A stretch of 64,000 nt of DNA from Victivallales bacterium (lineage in GTDB: Bacteria > Verrucomicrobiota > Lentisphaeria > Oligosphaerales > Oligosphaeraceae): contig JAFXUD010000094.1 in assembly GCA_017535315.1 (NCBI GenBank), forward strand, positions 36,238 to 100,237. Reading direction: 5' to 3'. This document shows positions 18,278 to 27,192 of this stretch, in pieces. A program made the translations under genes and the position numbers. The notes beneath the pieces were generated by a model. It ran no database searches. It was not told where the DNA came from and saw only the letters and a list, made by a program, of their open reading frames with translations. How positions within the stretch are numbered: position 1 is the stretch's first letter; each line of letters begins with the position of its first letter.

Positions 18278-20329
18278 AAAGAAGTTGTTGTACTGTTGGG
18301 ATTTTTAACGGCTAGCTTGTATTCAACTGAAGTGCTGATTGACGATGATTTCACATCGCCAAAGGGCAATTACTGGCAGGAGATTCGCATATTCATGCCC
18401 TTTTCCAATGTGGTCTATGGGGGGATGGGGCTGGTGATGGGCCGCAACGAGAAGCAGACGCCGATACCAGGGAAGCTTTTTGACACCGCTTTCGAGCTGA
18501 AGAGCCAGCCTTTGATTCTGCCGACTGATGCGCGGGCTTTTCAACTGACGCTTAAACTCGGAAGCAACAAGAAGGGGATTTCGCCCAAAGGTTTTGGTGA
18601 CAGCTACCAGAACCGCATTCTCTGGTTTGATGCCGAGGGGAAACGCTTGGGCGCGTTCTACTATATTCCGTGCTTTGATTATCCCCTTGACGAGCCTGGC
18701 TGGTGCCTGTTTCGCGGTGCCATCCCAAGGGGGGCGGTCAAGGCGGAAGTCCAGTTCGGCTTCGATACGCCAGATTTTCTGGATGGTGAGAAGGGCGTGC
18801 TGAATAGGCTCTCTTTCATTGTCGGGACGGAGGCGCAGATTCAGGAGCTGGCCGCCCCGTGTGTCTTGCCGCATACGCTGACCCTTCTTTCAAAATCCCC
18901 CACGGAGGACGGAAAAGCGCCAGTTGTTTTTGCAGTCTCAAACCCCAAGGCTGTGGATTGGAACGGCTTGTCTGTTAAACTGGATGGACTGGATGTATCG
19001 GGACTGGTTAAGGTATTCGATGACCAACTGACGCTGATGCCGCAGGGCAGCTTTGGTGACGGGCTGCATGTCGTTGAGGCGACTCTGAAGGACAAGATGG
19101 GTGAAACTGTGACGGAAAAAGGCATCTTCTATGTTGGAAAGTCGCGCAAAGAGAATGTGATGACCCTTCGCGAAGATGGGATGCCTTTGTTGGATGGCAA
19201 GCCTTTCTTCATGCTTGGTATTGCCTGCCTTGTCAGGCAAGGGCGCAACGGAAACAACTATGACCGCGCCTTTGAGGAGGCTTCTGCCGCAGGGCTGAAT
19301 TTCGCGCGCCATTGGAGCACTTACAACATGGATTCCAAGGACGCCGACGAGTTTGTGGCCGCCGCAAGGAAGCACAACATGTTCATCTCCATGTCGCCGA
19401 CTCTTGTGCAGAACGACATTGATGCGGAGCGCGTGGCAAAGGGGATTGTTAAGCAACTGGATGTGGATCGGATACTTGCATGGGACATCGGCGACGATAC
19501 ATCTGCCTTCATCAAGCCAGCCGACCTATTGGCCAAGCACAATGCCATTCGCGCCGTGGATGATACGCGCCTGACGACCCAGGCGGACAACATGGGGCTG
19601 GGGTGTACTTCAGGCTCCTTGAATGAGCATAGCAGCTACACGGACTATGTGCTGGCATCCGACACCATCCAGCCTGAAATCTACCCCATCCGCGAGTATT
19701 TGCCAGGAACCGCGCCTGCTAGGGCAACGATGGTGCCGCAAGTTATTCGCGATATGAAACAGATCAGGCGGGACTGGCAGATGAAGGGGGCTGCACCACG
19801 TCCCATCTGGCCATTGATTCAATATTTCTACTATGCACCATCAAAGCGCAGCTGGTATGGACTGCCCACGCCGCAGGAGCTGCGTGCGATGAGCTATCTG
19901 GCGGTTATCCACGGCTCGCACGGGGTGTTCTGGTATCGCTATGCGGGTTACCGTGGAACGGAGAACGCTTCTCGCGGCTACTCCGACGAGCAGTGGAAGA
20001 ACCTTTCCACGGTCACATTGGAGTTCCGTGCGCTTTACGATATGTATTGCACGACGCCTGTTGAACAGACACAGACAGCGATTATTTTGGATGGCCCTCA
20101 AAAGGACGGCCTGGGGTTTGATTCCATCAACACCCTGCTGAAAAAACACGATGGAAAAAGCTATCTCATCACGTGCAATTCTGCCTACCAGGAGGTCAAG
20201 GCGCGATTTGATGTCCCTGGTGTCAAGTGTGTGGAAGAGTACTTTGAGAAACGTGAACTGCCTATGAAAGAAACTGCGTTTGAGGATTCATTTGCGCCAT
20301 ACGGCGTGCACGTCTATGTGATGGAGTGA
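18254..20329 (+). CDS. Secreted TIM-barrel glycosidase-like protein
   Basis: About 691 residues. The start region holds three in-frame ATGs at 9-bp spacing (18254, 18263, 18272) inside a GATGAAAGC tandem repeat, each followed by the same signal peptide (VVVLLGFLTAS), so the exact start is open. Residues about 35-200 look like a beta-sandwich. From about 290 a barrel of the GH2/GH5/GH42 superfamily begins (LDGKPFFMLGIACLV, LNFARHWSTYN, RILAWDIGDD, TIQPEIYPIREY, YLAVIHGSHGVFWYRYAGY). The usual Asn-Glu acid position reads DIGDD, so catalysis is uncertain. The gene converges on the GH27 gene, and their last 16 bp overlap. No narrower family can be given. Confidence 0.65.
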   Translation: MKAMKAMIKEVVVLLGFLTASLYSTEVLIDDDFTSPKGNYWQEIRIFMPFSNVVYGGMGLVMGRNEKQTPIPGKLFDTAFELKSQPLILPTDARAFQLTLKLGSNKKGISPKGFGDSYQNRILWFDAEGKRLGAFYYIPCFDYPLDEPGWCLFRGAIPRGAVKAEVQFGFDTPDFLDGEKGVLNRLSFIVGTEAQIQELAAPCVLPHTLTLLSKSPTEDGKAPVVFAVSNPKAVDWNGLSVKLDGLDVSGLVKVFDDQLTLMPQGSFGDGLHVVEATLKDKMGETVTEKGIFYVGKSRKENVMTLREDGMPLLDGKPFFMLGIACLVRQGRNGNNYDRAFEEASAAGLNFARHWSTYNMDSKDADEFVAAARKHNMFISMSPTLVQNDIDAERVAKGIVKQLDVDRILAWDIGDDTSAFIKPADLLAKHNAIRAVDDTRLTTQADNMGLGCTSGSLNEHSSYTDYVLASDTIQPEIYPIREYLPGTAPARATMVPQVIRDMKQIRRDWQMKGAAPRPIWPLIQYFYYAPSKRSWYGLPTPQELRAMSYLAVIHGSHGVFWYRYAGYRGTENASRGYSDEQWKNLSTVTLEFRALYDMYCTTPVEQTQTAIILDGPQKDGLGFDSINTLLKKHDGKSYLITCNSAYQEVKARFDVPGVKCVEEYFEKRELPMKETAFEDSFAPYGVHVYVME

Positions 20330-21621
20330 AATGTGAGAAAGGCGCAGCCGCGTTTCTGGATATAAAAATCGACTGTGCCATCGGGATTCGGGACGACTGG
20401 ACGATTTCCTCCCCAGACATCGGTGAGGACAGGCATTTTATCAAATCCTAAGGCATTGGCATCAAGGGAAATATGACGGTCGAGGTCGTTTGTGTTGAAA
20501 ATCGCCACCCAGCCTGTCCCCTTTTCCTTGCTGGAGACTGCCTTTCGGACATCGGTGTGATTTTGGTAATACGTCCGTATCCCAGGGCAACCATTTCGGT
20601 TGCATTTGATAATCTCGTTGTTGAGGAGAATCTCAAAGTCTTGTGGTGGGGTTGTTGGTAGGTCGCCTCCGAAGATGATGGGGGAGCAGACAATGGCGCA
20701 GAGTGTCATGAGGGCTTGTTTGCCAGCAGGGGAAAGATTGCTTTGTCGCGCACAGCCTAGAGGCGCGACTGGCTTGCTACTGTTTTGCGGCATGTTGACC
20801 TGAAGTCCCCCGAAGGGAATCATGTCCAAATCCATCCAGCAATGTGGCCCCGATAGCCCCTCAAGATTATAGGAACGCTCCAAGGCAGGGAGGATTGCGG
20901 CATCTTCGTCCCAGCGGTCTTGAGTGATGCGCACCATATTGGCGAACGTCCCATAGTGCTGGAAAAGCTTGTCGTACATTTCGTTGCCAGGGGAAAGGCT
21001 GAGCAGGATGGGGCGGGAGCTCTTGTCGATGGCGCGTGCAAAGGCTTCAACGTCTTCTGGATGCTCTGTGGCATCGTCCAGTTTGATGAAGTCCACGCCG
21101 ATGTCGTTGGCAAGATAATTGACCTCGCTATCCAGGAACTCTTGTGCGCCAGGTTTGTGTACGTCCATGGCGGTCCAATATTTGCACCATGAGCAATTCT
21201 GCTCGGGCAAGGCGATGTCGCGTGCATGGTAAGGCGTGCCAAGTATGGGGGTATTGTAGCGGTATGCCTCTGTCGGGATTCCACGCATCATGTGAAGACC
21301 GAACTTGACGCCATTGACATGGCATCGGTCGGCAAGTGCCTTGAGACCGTGTGGAAACATCACTGGCGAAGCAATGTGCCGTCCCCATTCGTCAATGTGC
21401 ATAGGCCTATACATCCCCTTGGCACGGAGTTGGTTGTTGAAAAGGACAGAGCCATCTGCATACCATGCCGCATCCAGACAGAAATAGTCGAACCCGAATG
21501 GCTTGAGGCGGTCGATGAATACATCGAGGTTGGCATTGGCCTCCTCTTCGTTGATGCACCCTGCATAGCAGTCATAGCTATTCCATCCGCATGGCGGCAC
21601 TTCTGTCTTGGATATCAGCAT
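20314..21621 (-). CDS. Alpha-galactosidase-like glycoside hydrolase (GH27 type)
   Basis: A 435-residue protein with the GH27/GH36 barrel. PCGWNSYDCY (9-18) opens the first strand, FDYFCLDAAWY follows at 44-54, VDFIKLDDATEHPED (176-190) holds the likely nucleophile Asp at 182, and MVRITQDRWDE carries the likely acid/base. Members release terminal alpha-galactose, or sometimes alpha-N-acetylgalactosamine, from glycans. There is no signal peptide, which suggests action on imported oligosaccharides. It is the last gene of a leftward run with the DUF4838 gene 10 bp upstream. Confidence 0.85.
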   Translation of the reverse strand: MLISKTEVPPCGWNSYDCYAGCINEEEANANLDVFIDRLKPFGFDYFCLDAAWYADGSVLFNNQLRAKGMYRPMHIDEWGRHIASPVMFPHGLKALADRCHVNGVKFGLHMMRGIPTEAYRYNTPILGTPYHARDIALPEQNCSWCKYWTAMDVHKPGAQEFLDSEVNYLANDIGVDFIKLDDATEHPEDVEAFARAIDKSSRPILLSLSPGNEMYDKLFQHYGTFANMVRITQDRWDEDAAILPALERSYNLEGLSGPHCWMDLDMIPFGGLQVNMPQNSSKPVAPLGCARQSNLSPAGKQALMTLCAIVCSPIIFGGDLPTTPPQDFEILLNNEIIKCNRNGCPGIRTYYQNHTDVRKAVSSKEKGTGWVAIFNTNDLDRHISLDANALGFDKMPVLTDVWGGNRPVVPNPDGTVDFYIQKRGCAFLTFHSIT

Positions 21622-21631
21622 TGGTTGCTCC

Positions 21632-24028
21632 TTATTTCTTTTTGGCTAGCACGACGCGATCGACGAGCATGGTCTTGCCGTCGCCTTTGTCCTTCAGTGA
21701 GATGTAGAAGTCGTACTCTTGGTTTGGGTTGTTCTCGTCGAAGAACTCGCCGATGAAGAAGCAGGCCTTTCGGGTGGGGACAGTCTTCAATGTCAAATCA
21801 CCGCGCACGGAGAGCTTGCCACTTCCCGCATAGTAGCAGTGGTAGCCTGGTTTCGACTTGAAAAGCTCCATGTTCTTCGGGCTGAAGAGCGGCTTCTCAA
21901 AGGGAATGAAGGTCGTTGAGTTCCATGGCAGGCCATCCTTGGTAGTGAGGGTAATCTCCTGGATGCCGATCTTCTCCTCCGTGTAGGCAACCTGGACGGC
22001 AAAGCCCGTATCGGTCTCGTCGCCCCAGTAGGCTGGCTGGCGGCGTACCTGGCAGGGCATCACGTTGATGAGATTCTCCTTGCCATACTTGTCAATCAAC
22101 TCCTTGGGGAAGGTGTGCTTGCGCTTGTAGTACTCGTATGGCATACGCGGGCCGTTGTGGATGAAGCTGTTGACATGTCCTTCCATCAGCGCCTTGTTTG
22201 ATACATTCTTGTACTGGACAGCCGCATCTAGTTTGACATACGTGCAGTAGCGTTTGTAGATAGTCTCCAGCGTCTCGGTTTTGGCGAGTTCAGGATTGCC
22301 TGCTGCGAAGCGCGGGTAAACGAGAATCGTGACGGCATCGAGGTTGATGCGGGCGCGGCGGACGTTGAAGAGGGCGTGCTCGTCGTCCTTCACCAGGGCT
22401 TCCATCTTGTTGAAGGCCTGCTGCCAACGGGCGAGGTTCTGCGGCGAGTGGACACCGCGCATGACACGCGGGTCGTAGAAGTAGCGGAAGTAACCTGGAT
22501 CCTTGCGGCATTCCGTGTCTGCATCCTTCAAATACGCCTGCATATCCTGCGAGGCGGCTCCGTAGCAGGCATCGCAGAACTCCTTGATGGCGGCCTCGAC
22601 ATTCGTGTTCACATCCTCCGCGAGGAGGCATTGCAGATAGACGTTCAGTTCCTTGAAGGAGCAGCCATGGACGACGCTGCCGCCTTGCTCAGCAATGATG
22701 TACCTCACGCCTGCCTCATAGGCCAGCTTCATGTTTTCCGTGTTGCGGTAGATGCCAGGGAAGAGGGAGTAGATCATCATGCCATGGGGGTAGAGCGTCG
22801 GATAGTTCCACAGCCAGACCTCCTTGCAGAGCTTGCCCCAGATACGCATCTGGTTCAGGAAGCGCACATTGTAGTTGTCGGAGAAGGGCTTGGAGAAGTC
22901 CTGCGCCAATGGCGCGATGATGACCGACATGTTGTCGGGAAAAACAATGCCTTTGGGCGGAATGCCCGTCATGTCCTCCTGATAGGCGAAGAATCTGAAG
23001 GTGAGCTTCGGATAGAGTTTTTTGAAGTGGTTGCCCATCTCGACCAGGAAGTCAAAGTAGGCACCGCCTGGCGTGGCGTATTTCTCTGTGAGTGCGATGC
23101 AGTTGGGGCAGTGGCAGAAGCCGCCGCTGCGGTCGTTTTGCGTGAAATCCAGCACAGCGTATTGGTTGGCATCGTACTTCTCGTAGCGAATGGCTTTTTG
23201 GACATTCTCCAGAAGAATCCTGCGCACATCGGGATTCGTGAAGCAGAGCTGGCGTTCAGGGACGCGCTTGCCTTGTGTGTTCATCGTGAAGTATTCGGGG
23301 TGCGTGGCGAAGTAGGACTTGTCGGAGAGGCTGACGTGCGGACCTGCCAGGAAGCTGCCGTCGTCGCCGAAGGAGCCTGGGCGGCGGCGGATTGGCGGGA
23401 AGTAGGCGAAGAGGGTGTGGGTGACAGGGCCGATGTAGCGCCAGGCGTCGTCTGGTTCGCCGATGTAGTATTTGGGCATGAGGAAGGAGTTGTTGCGGCG
23501 CACCCATGCGCGGATGTCAGGGTTCACAACCGCAGCCAATTGCTTGGAGCCGTGTTCGATGGACTTGAAGCTCGGTACATGGCTGTAGTCGAATGTCTTG
23601 AAGGTGAGTTCCGCGTTTTTCGGGATGCGCATGTCGCCTGTCGCAGAATACCAGCGGCATCCGCAGAATTGGGTGAGGAAGTTGTAGATGGCCCCCACTG
23701 TGCCGTAACGATAGTCGCCGTAGATGTAGATGTCCTTGCCGATGCTGCGGATTCGGCGTTCGCGCGGCTGGTATTCACGCGTATCGCCAGGTGCTGTGAC
23801 GCCTATTAGGATTCTGGGGCCTTCCGCCTTAGCGGCTATGGGAAACTTGGCACCTGTAATCTTCTCCAGGAAGAGCGAGAGGTCTTCCACGGCGGGATTC
23901 ACAACCACATCCTCTTTGTTCAAATCATAGACAATCGTGTAATCCGTCTTGCCGCCATGCGACAAAACCAGCTGGCCGTAAAGGGGGAGAATTGTGCTAA
24001 GTGCCATCATCATCAGAGCTTTTTTCAT
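21632..24028 (-). CDS. Secreted DUF4838 protein with GH67-like N-terminal domain
   Basis: About 798 residues from the ATG at 24028, where a signal peptide begins (MKKALMMMALSTILPLYG); the frame stays open 198 bp further upstream, but that part is GC hairpin sequence. Residues 20-120 resemble the N-terminal alpha-glucuronidase domain (PAVEDLSLFLEKITGAKFP). DUF4838 follows with CHCPNCIALTEKY and FRFFAYQEDMTGIPP. The C-terminal region (KDGLPWNSTTFIPFE) looks like a beta-sandwich. The domain occurs in many PVC and Bacteroidetes glycan loci; relation to alpha-glucuronidases suggests a role with uronate-bearing glycans, but activity is inferred. Confidence 0.8.
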   Translation of the reverse strand: MKKALMMMALSTILPLYGQLVLSHGGKTDYTIVYDLNKEDVVVNPAVEDLSLFLEKITGAKFPIAAKAEGPRILIGVTAPGDTREYQPRERRIRSIGKDIYIYGDYRYGTVGAIYNFLTQFCGCRWYSATGDMRIPKNAELTFKTFDYSHVPSFKSIEHGSKQLAAVVNPDIRAWVRRNNSFLMPKYYIGEPDDAWRYIGPVTHTLFAYFPPIRRRPGSFGDDGSFLAGPHVSLSDKSYFATHPEYFTMNTQGKRVPERQLCFTNPDVRRILLENVQKAIRYEKYDANQYAVLDFTQNDRSGGFCHCPNCIALTEKYATPGGAYFDFLVEMGNHFKKLYPKLTFRFFAYQEDMTGIPPKGIVFPDNMSVIIAPLAQDFSKPFSDNYNVRFLNQMRIWGKLCKEVWLWNYPTLYPHGMMIYSLFPGIYRNTENMKLAYEAGVRYIIAEQGGSVVHGCSFKELNVYLQCLLAEDVNTNVEAAIKEFCDACYGAASQDMQAYLKDADTECRKDPGYFRYFYDPRVMRGVHSPQNLARWQQAFNKMEALVKDDEHALFNVRRARINLDAVTILVYPRFAAGNPELAKTETLETIYKRYCTYVKLDAAVQYKNVSNKALMEGHVNSFIHNGPRMPYEYYKRKHTFPKELIDKYGKENLINVMPCQVRRQPAYWGDETDTGFAVQVAYTEEKIGIQEITLTTKDGLPWNSTTFIPFEKPLFSPKNMELFKSKPGYHCYYAGSGKLSVRGDLTLKTVPTRKACFFIGEFFDENNPNQEYDFYISLKDKGDGKTMLVDRVVLAKKK

Positions 24029-24085
24029 TGTGTTGCCTGTATTATTTGGGGAATTGAGGACAAAAAGCGAATTAGGCGTTTTGTT

Positions 24086-24222
24086 GCGCCCTTGCGGGCC
24101 AGGGGGTTCGGGGGGCGCAGCCCCCCGTCGGTTGTGAGGCTTTCCCCATGCTGCGCGCCCTTGCGGGTACTTGCATGGGGATACGCATAGTCGCGCACTC
24201 CGTGCGCTAGCCACTTCGTGGC
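24086..24222. repeat. Run of five GC-rich hairpins
   Basis: Successive small stem-loops lie in a 231-bp non-coding gap: 24086-24099, GGGGGGCGCAGCCCCCC at 24110-24126, CCCCATG (24144-24150) pairing with CATGGGG (24174-24180), GCGCACTCCGTGCGC at 24193-24207, and GCCACTTCGTGGC at 24210-24222. No T-run follows, so this is a repeat or attenuating structure between two genes of the same transcript. Confidence 0.7.
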
Positions 24223-24259
24223 CCAAGTTCCAAGCTCATTGTTGCCTGCAATGAATATG

Positions 24260-25603
24260 TTACTTCTTGCAATACACCTTAAGTATTTTCACCTCAAGTG
24301 GTTTGAACTCCAGTTCGGTGTTGCCTTCGGGGACGACGATGTATTCAGGCTTGTCGGCCATGACATCCTCGTAACCCATGTCGCTTCCGTAGGGAAGGCC
24401 GTCCAGCACGGCGGTCACTGCTTCGTTAGCAGAGTTGACGATGGTGAGGTAGCGTGCGTTTTTCCAGGCGATGTTCGCCATGCAGAGTGACGGGCGTTCC
24501 GCCTCCAGCTTGTGGTTCTTGAATTGGAGGTTTTCAGGCCCCTCGGTGACGGTGAGCGTTAGGTCATCGCGGCGTTCGCCAAACATATAGATTTGTGCCA
24601 GGGCCATGGGGCCGTTCAGCTCTTTGGAGACCTTCAGATAGGCATCCAGGTAGATCTTCCGTGTTTCGGCGAAATTGGCGCGTCGGCTGGCCGAAAAAAT
24701 GAGCACTCCCTTTGCGCCTGCAGCAAGGGCGACATAGACATCGTGACGCACCCACGTTGGGATTTTTGCCATGTCTTCTGGTTCCTTGGCTGGCTGGAAC
24801 ATCTCGGGCAGTGCCCAGCAGACTGTTCCAGGCGCGTCTTTTATGGCCTCCAACTGCTGCTCGATGCACCAGCGTGCCCAGACGCGCGCCTCCTTCTTGC
24901 CCGCATAGTTTACATACATTCCGCGCCAGCTGATGTCGAGCGGCGGGAAAAAGCTCTTCATGGTGCCAGCACCGTAGTGGTTGGGAAGGTAAAGCGCGAC
25001 GGGGCGTTTCAGGGGATCGAGTTCTTTTACCGTTTTGGCAACGAACTGGAGGATTGCCAGTTCCGTTTTTCGCCAGGGGCGCACTTCCTCTGGCACGATG
25101 TTCCACACGGCAATCTCTGGGGTTTTGCCGACTGCGTTGATGACGGTCTCGATTTCCGCGCGGATGTGTTCCCAGTTGGGTTGCTTTTTTTCCTTGCCAA
25201 GCTGCTCGATGCCCGCCTTGCTGCCCAAATCCACACCATCAACGATAAAGTGCTGCTTTCCCAAGGAGTACATCGTATAGGCGCATTTCAGCTTGCTGCG
25301 CTTCGCATCGGCAATCACGAGGTCGTTCAACTCGTAGGCGGGGCCAATGAGGGTGATGTTGCCGTTCTGCGTCATATAGTCCTGGTCGGCATGGCGCTCC
25401 TCCTCCGTGAGCATGACGCCGCGCTTGGTGTCGCTGCCGCCGCCGAAACTGTAGAAGCCGAAGGGGAAGAGTTGGCCTTTGGGATAGAGTTCGTTAGCGG
25501 GGAGCTCCTTGGGAATCTCGGTTGGGCCGTTGAAGAAGGTCTCCTTGTCGGCTGCGAAGGTGCAAAGTGAAACTAGGGCAAGAGCGATGAGGAAGTGTTT
25601 CAT
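24260..25603 (-). CDS. Secreted glycosidase-like TIM-barrel protein
   Basis: A 447-residue protein with a signal peptide (MKHFLIALALVSLCTFA). A beta/alpha barrel can be read: LFPFGFYSFGGG, ITLIGPAYEL, EIAVWNIVPEEVRPW with a Glu pair in the acid/base position, RPVALYLPNHYG, TVCWALPEMFQP with a Glu in the nucleophile position, and GAKGVLIFSASRR. About 130 C-terminal residues form a beta domain (LEFKPLEVKILKVY). This agrees with the GH-A superfamily in general, but I cannot name the family. It is 15 bp downstream of the beta-helix gene and probably shares its transcript. Confidence 0.65.
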   Translation of the reverse strand: MKHFLIALALVSLCTFAADKETFFNGPTEIPKELPANELYPKGQLFPFGFYSFGGGSDTKRGVMLTEEERHADQDYMTQNGNITLIGPAYELNDLVIADAKRSKLKCAYTMYSLGKQHFIVDGVDLGSKAGIEQLGKEKKQPNWEHIRAEIETVINAVGKTPEIAVWNIVPEEVRPWRKTELAILQFVAKTVKELDPLKRPVALYLPNHYGAGTMKSFFPPLDISWRGMYVNYAGKKEARVWARWCIEQQLEAIKDAPGTVCWALPEMFQPAKEPEDMAKIPTWVRHDVYVALAAGAKGVLIFSASRRANFAETRKIYLDAYLKVSKELNGPMALAQIYMFGERRDDLTLTVTEGPENLQFKNHKLEAERPSLCMANIAWKNARYLTIVNSANEAVTAVLDGLPYGSDMGYEDVMADKPEYIVVPEGNTELEFKPLEVKILKVYCKK

Positions 25604-25618
25604 GGTGGTTCCTATGGC

Positions 25619-27175
25619 TTACTTTTCGTAAACGAACTCGGTATCTTTGAAGAAATGGAGGTTGTATCCCAGGCGGAGGGCCTTGCCTGAGGTGGTTTTG
25701 ATGTTTTTGGCGGTGACCTTTTTCGTACGGATGTAGGGGTAGGTCTCCTTGTATTTTTCATCGTATTTGCCGTTGAAGCCCGCGAAAACGAATGGGCCAT
25801 TGTAGGTGGGGAAAAGGATGTTTTGGTCGTCGATGGTGAGGCCGTCGATGACGATGTTGGTGGGCATGCGGCATTCATAGCCGAAGTCGTGCTTGCCGTT
25901 GTTGTAGCCCCCGATGATGCAGACTTCCGATGGATTCCTGTTCACAAAGGTGCAGTTTCGGATGATGAGGTCGCCGCGCCAGAAGGAACCGTAGTCAGGG
26001 CGCAGACTGAGCATGGTGCGCCCGTGGACGATGGAGTTCTCTATGAGGAAGGTGCCGTATCCGATAAGGTTCACGCCCGCGTGCCCCATCTCGGAGTTGC
26101 GGATGGTTGCGTTGCAGACACCGCAGTGCGCGTCGAAGCGGGAGACCTTGCAGTTTTCATAGAGGAGGTTCTTACAGTAGTTTGTGCCGAGAACACCCCA
26201 GTAGCGCCCGTCCATGATGTCATTGGACTGCCTGAGGTTGATGAAGGAGAGGTTGATGGTGCGCCCCGCTCCCAAATCATACGTTCCCATCGAGACTTTT
26301 GTGCCTGCCGAGCCGATGGTCGTGTAGGTCTTGTGGCCTGTGACGATGGAATCGCGTATGACAACGTTGGCGCAGTTGTTGACCCCATAGAAGGCGCTGT
26401 AGGGGGCTCCGTGATCCAGTTCACCTGTCACGAGGTGCGTCATGTTCTGGAGGGTTGTATTGGAGCGTGTAATCTTGATGTTCCTCCCATAGTAAGTGTA
26501 TTTGGATTCCGCCTGGTTGGCGATGGTGGTGAAAATCCCTCCTTGCACGGTGATGGGCTTGACATCAAGCGGGATTGCCTGGGAAGATGTGACTATGTCG
26601 AAGTCCCAGACGATGGGGGTGGTGGGATCGACGTTGCCATTTTCATCTACGATGAAACAGTCGGAAGCACTGGTGCCGTCGTTCTGGTTGCCGCCATGGC
26701 GGATGAAATGCTTCACTTTGTTATTGAAGACAATGATCATCGTCTTGCAGGGAAATCTCCTGCCGATGTTTTCCTGTCCCGCCTTGAGAGGGCCTTTGAT
26801 GTCGGGGGAGTAGGTTGGCTTGTCTGAAACGATTTGAAAAACGGGCTTTTGACGCCTATCGACGGGAATCTTGCTGTCGTCGATGATGAAATGCGCCTTG
26901 CCGAAATCGATGTCGGTCATGATGGTTGCGGTCGCATAGGTGTCGCCAATGTAGTAGGTGGCGTCGTCATCGGCCCTTACGGGGAGGTTGTGTTCATTGG
27001 CGTAATTATGGGCGTCGATGATGGCCTGGTGGTCGTCAGTCTTGCCGTCGCCCTTGGCTCCGAAGTCCTTGTAACGGACTGGAACGAGATTGGCATCCTG
27101 TGCCAAAATGGCGGATGTCGAGAGCAGGGCGGCAGTGAGAATCGAGTTTTTTCCGTTGGAGTTGCTGGTCGTCAT
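25619..27175 (-). CDS. Right-handed parallel beta-helix protein, pectate-lyase superfamily
   Basis: A 518-residue protein with an N-terminal secretion signal (ILTAALLSTSAILAQ). The pectate_lyase_3 entry motif VRYKDFGAKGDGKTDDHQAI lies near residues 33-52. Many short strands follow with repeated Asn and hydrophobic ladder positions (VVIRDSIVTG, LIYENCKV-like turns, LIIRNCTFVN, IVIDGLTIDD), the pattern of beta-helix lyases and polygalacturonases. Such proteins cleave or bind acidic polysaccharides outside the cell. Catalytic residues cannot be fixed by eye. It is 17 bp downstream of the heparinase-like gene. Confidence 0.8.
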   Translation of the reverse strand: MTTSNSNGKNSILTAALLSTSAILAQDANLVPVRYKDFGAKGDGKTDDHQAIIDAHNYANEHNLPVRADDDATYYIGDTYATATIMTDIDFGKAHFIIDDSKIPVDRRQKPVFQIVSDKPTYSPDIKGPLKAGQENIGRRFPCKTMIIVFNNKVKHFIRHGGNQNDGTSASDCFIVDENGNVDPTTPIVWDFDIVTSSQAIPLDVKPITVQGGIFTTIANQAESKYTYYGRNIKITRSNTTLQNMTHLVTGELDHGAPYSAFYGVNNCANVVIRDSIVTGHKTYTTIGSAGTKVSMGTYDLGAGRTINLSFINLRQSNDIMDGRYWGVLGTNYCKNLLYENCKVSRFDAHCGVCNATIRNSEMGHAGVNLIGYGTFLIENSIVHGRTMLSLRPDYGSFWRGDLIIRNCTFVNRNPSEVCIIGGYNNGKHDFGYECRMPTNIVIDGLTIDDQNILFPTYNGPFVFAGFNGKYDEKYKETYPYIRTKKVTAKNIKTTSGKALRLGYNLHFFKDTEFVYEK

Positions 27176-27192
27176 GGGGAATGGTGAAGAGG

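Noticed and set aside
22376..23809. 477-codon plus-strand open frame
   Set aside because: It lies wholly antisense to the DUF4838 gene, which has a signal peptide and clear motifs. The antisense protein has a composition typical of a shadow frame.
24029..24226. N-terminal extension of the DUF4838 protein
   Set aside because: The extra 66 residues come from the GC hairpin block, and the signal peptide starts at 24028.
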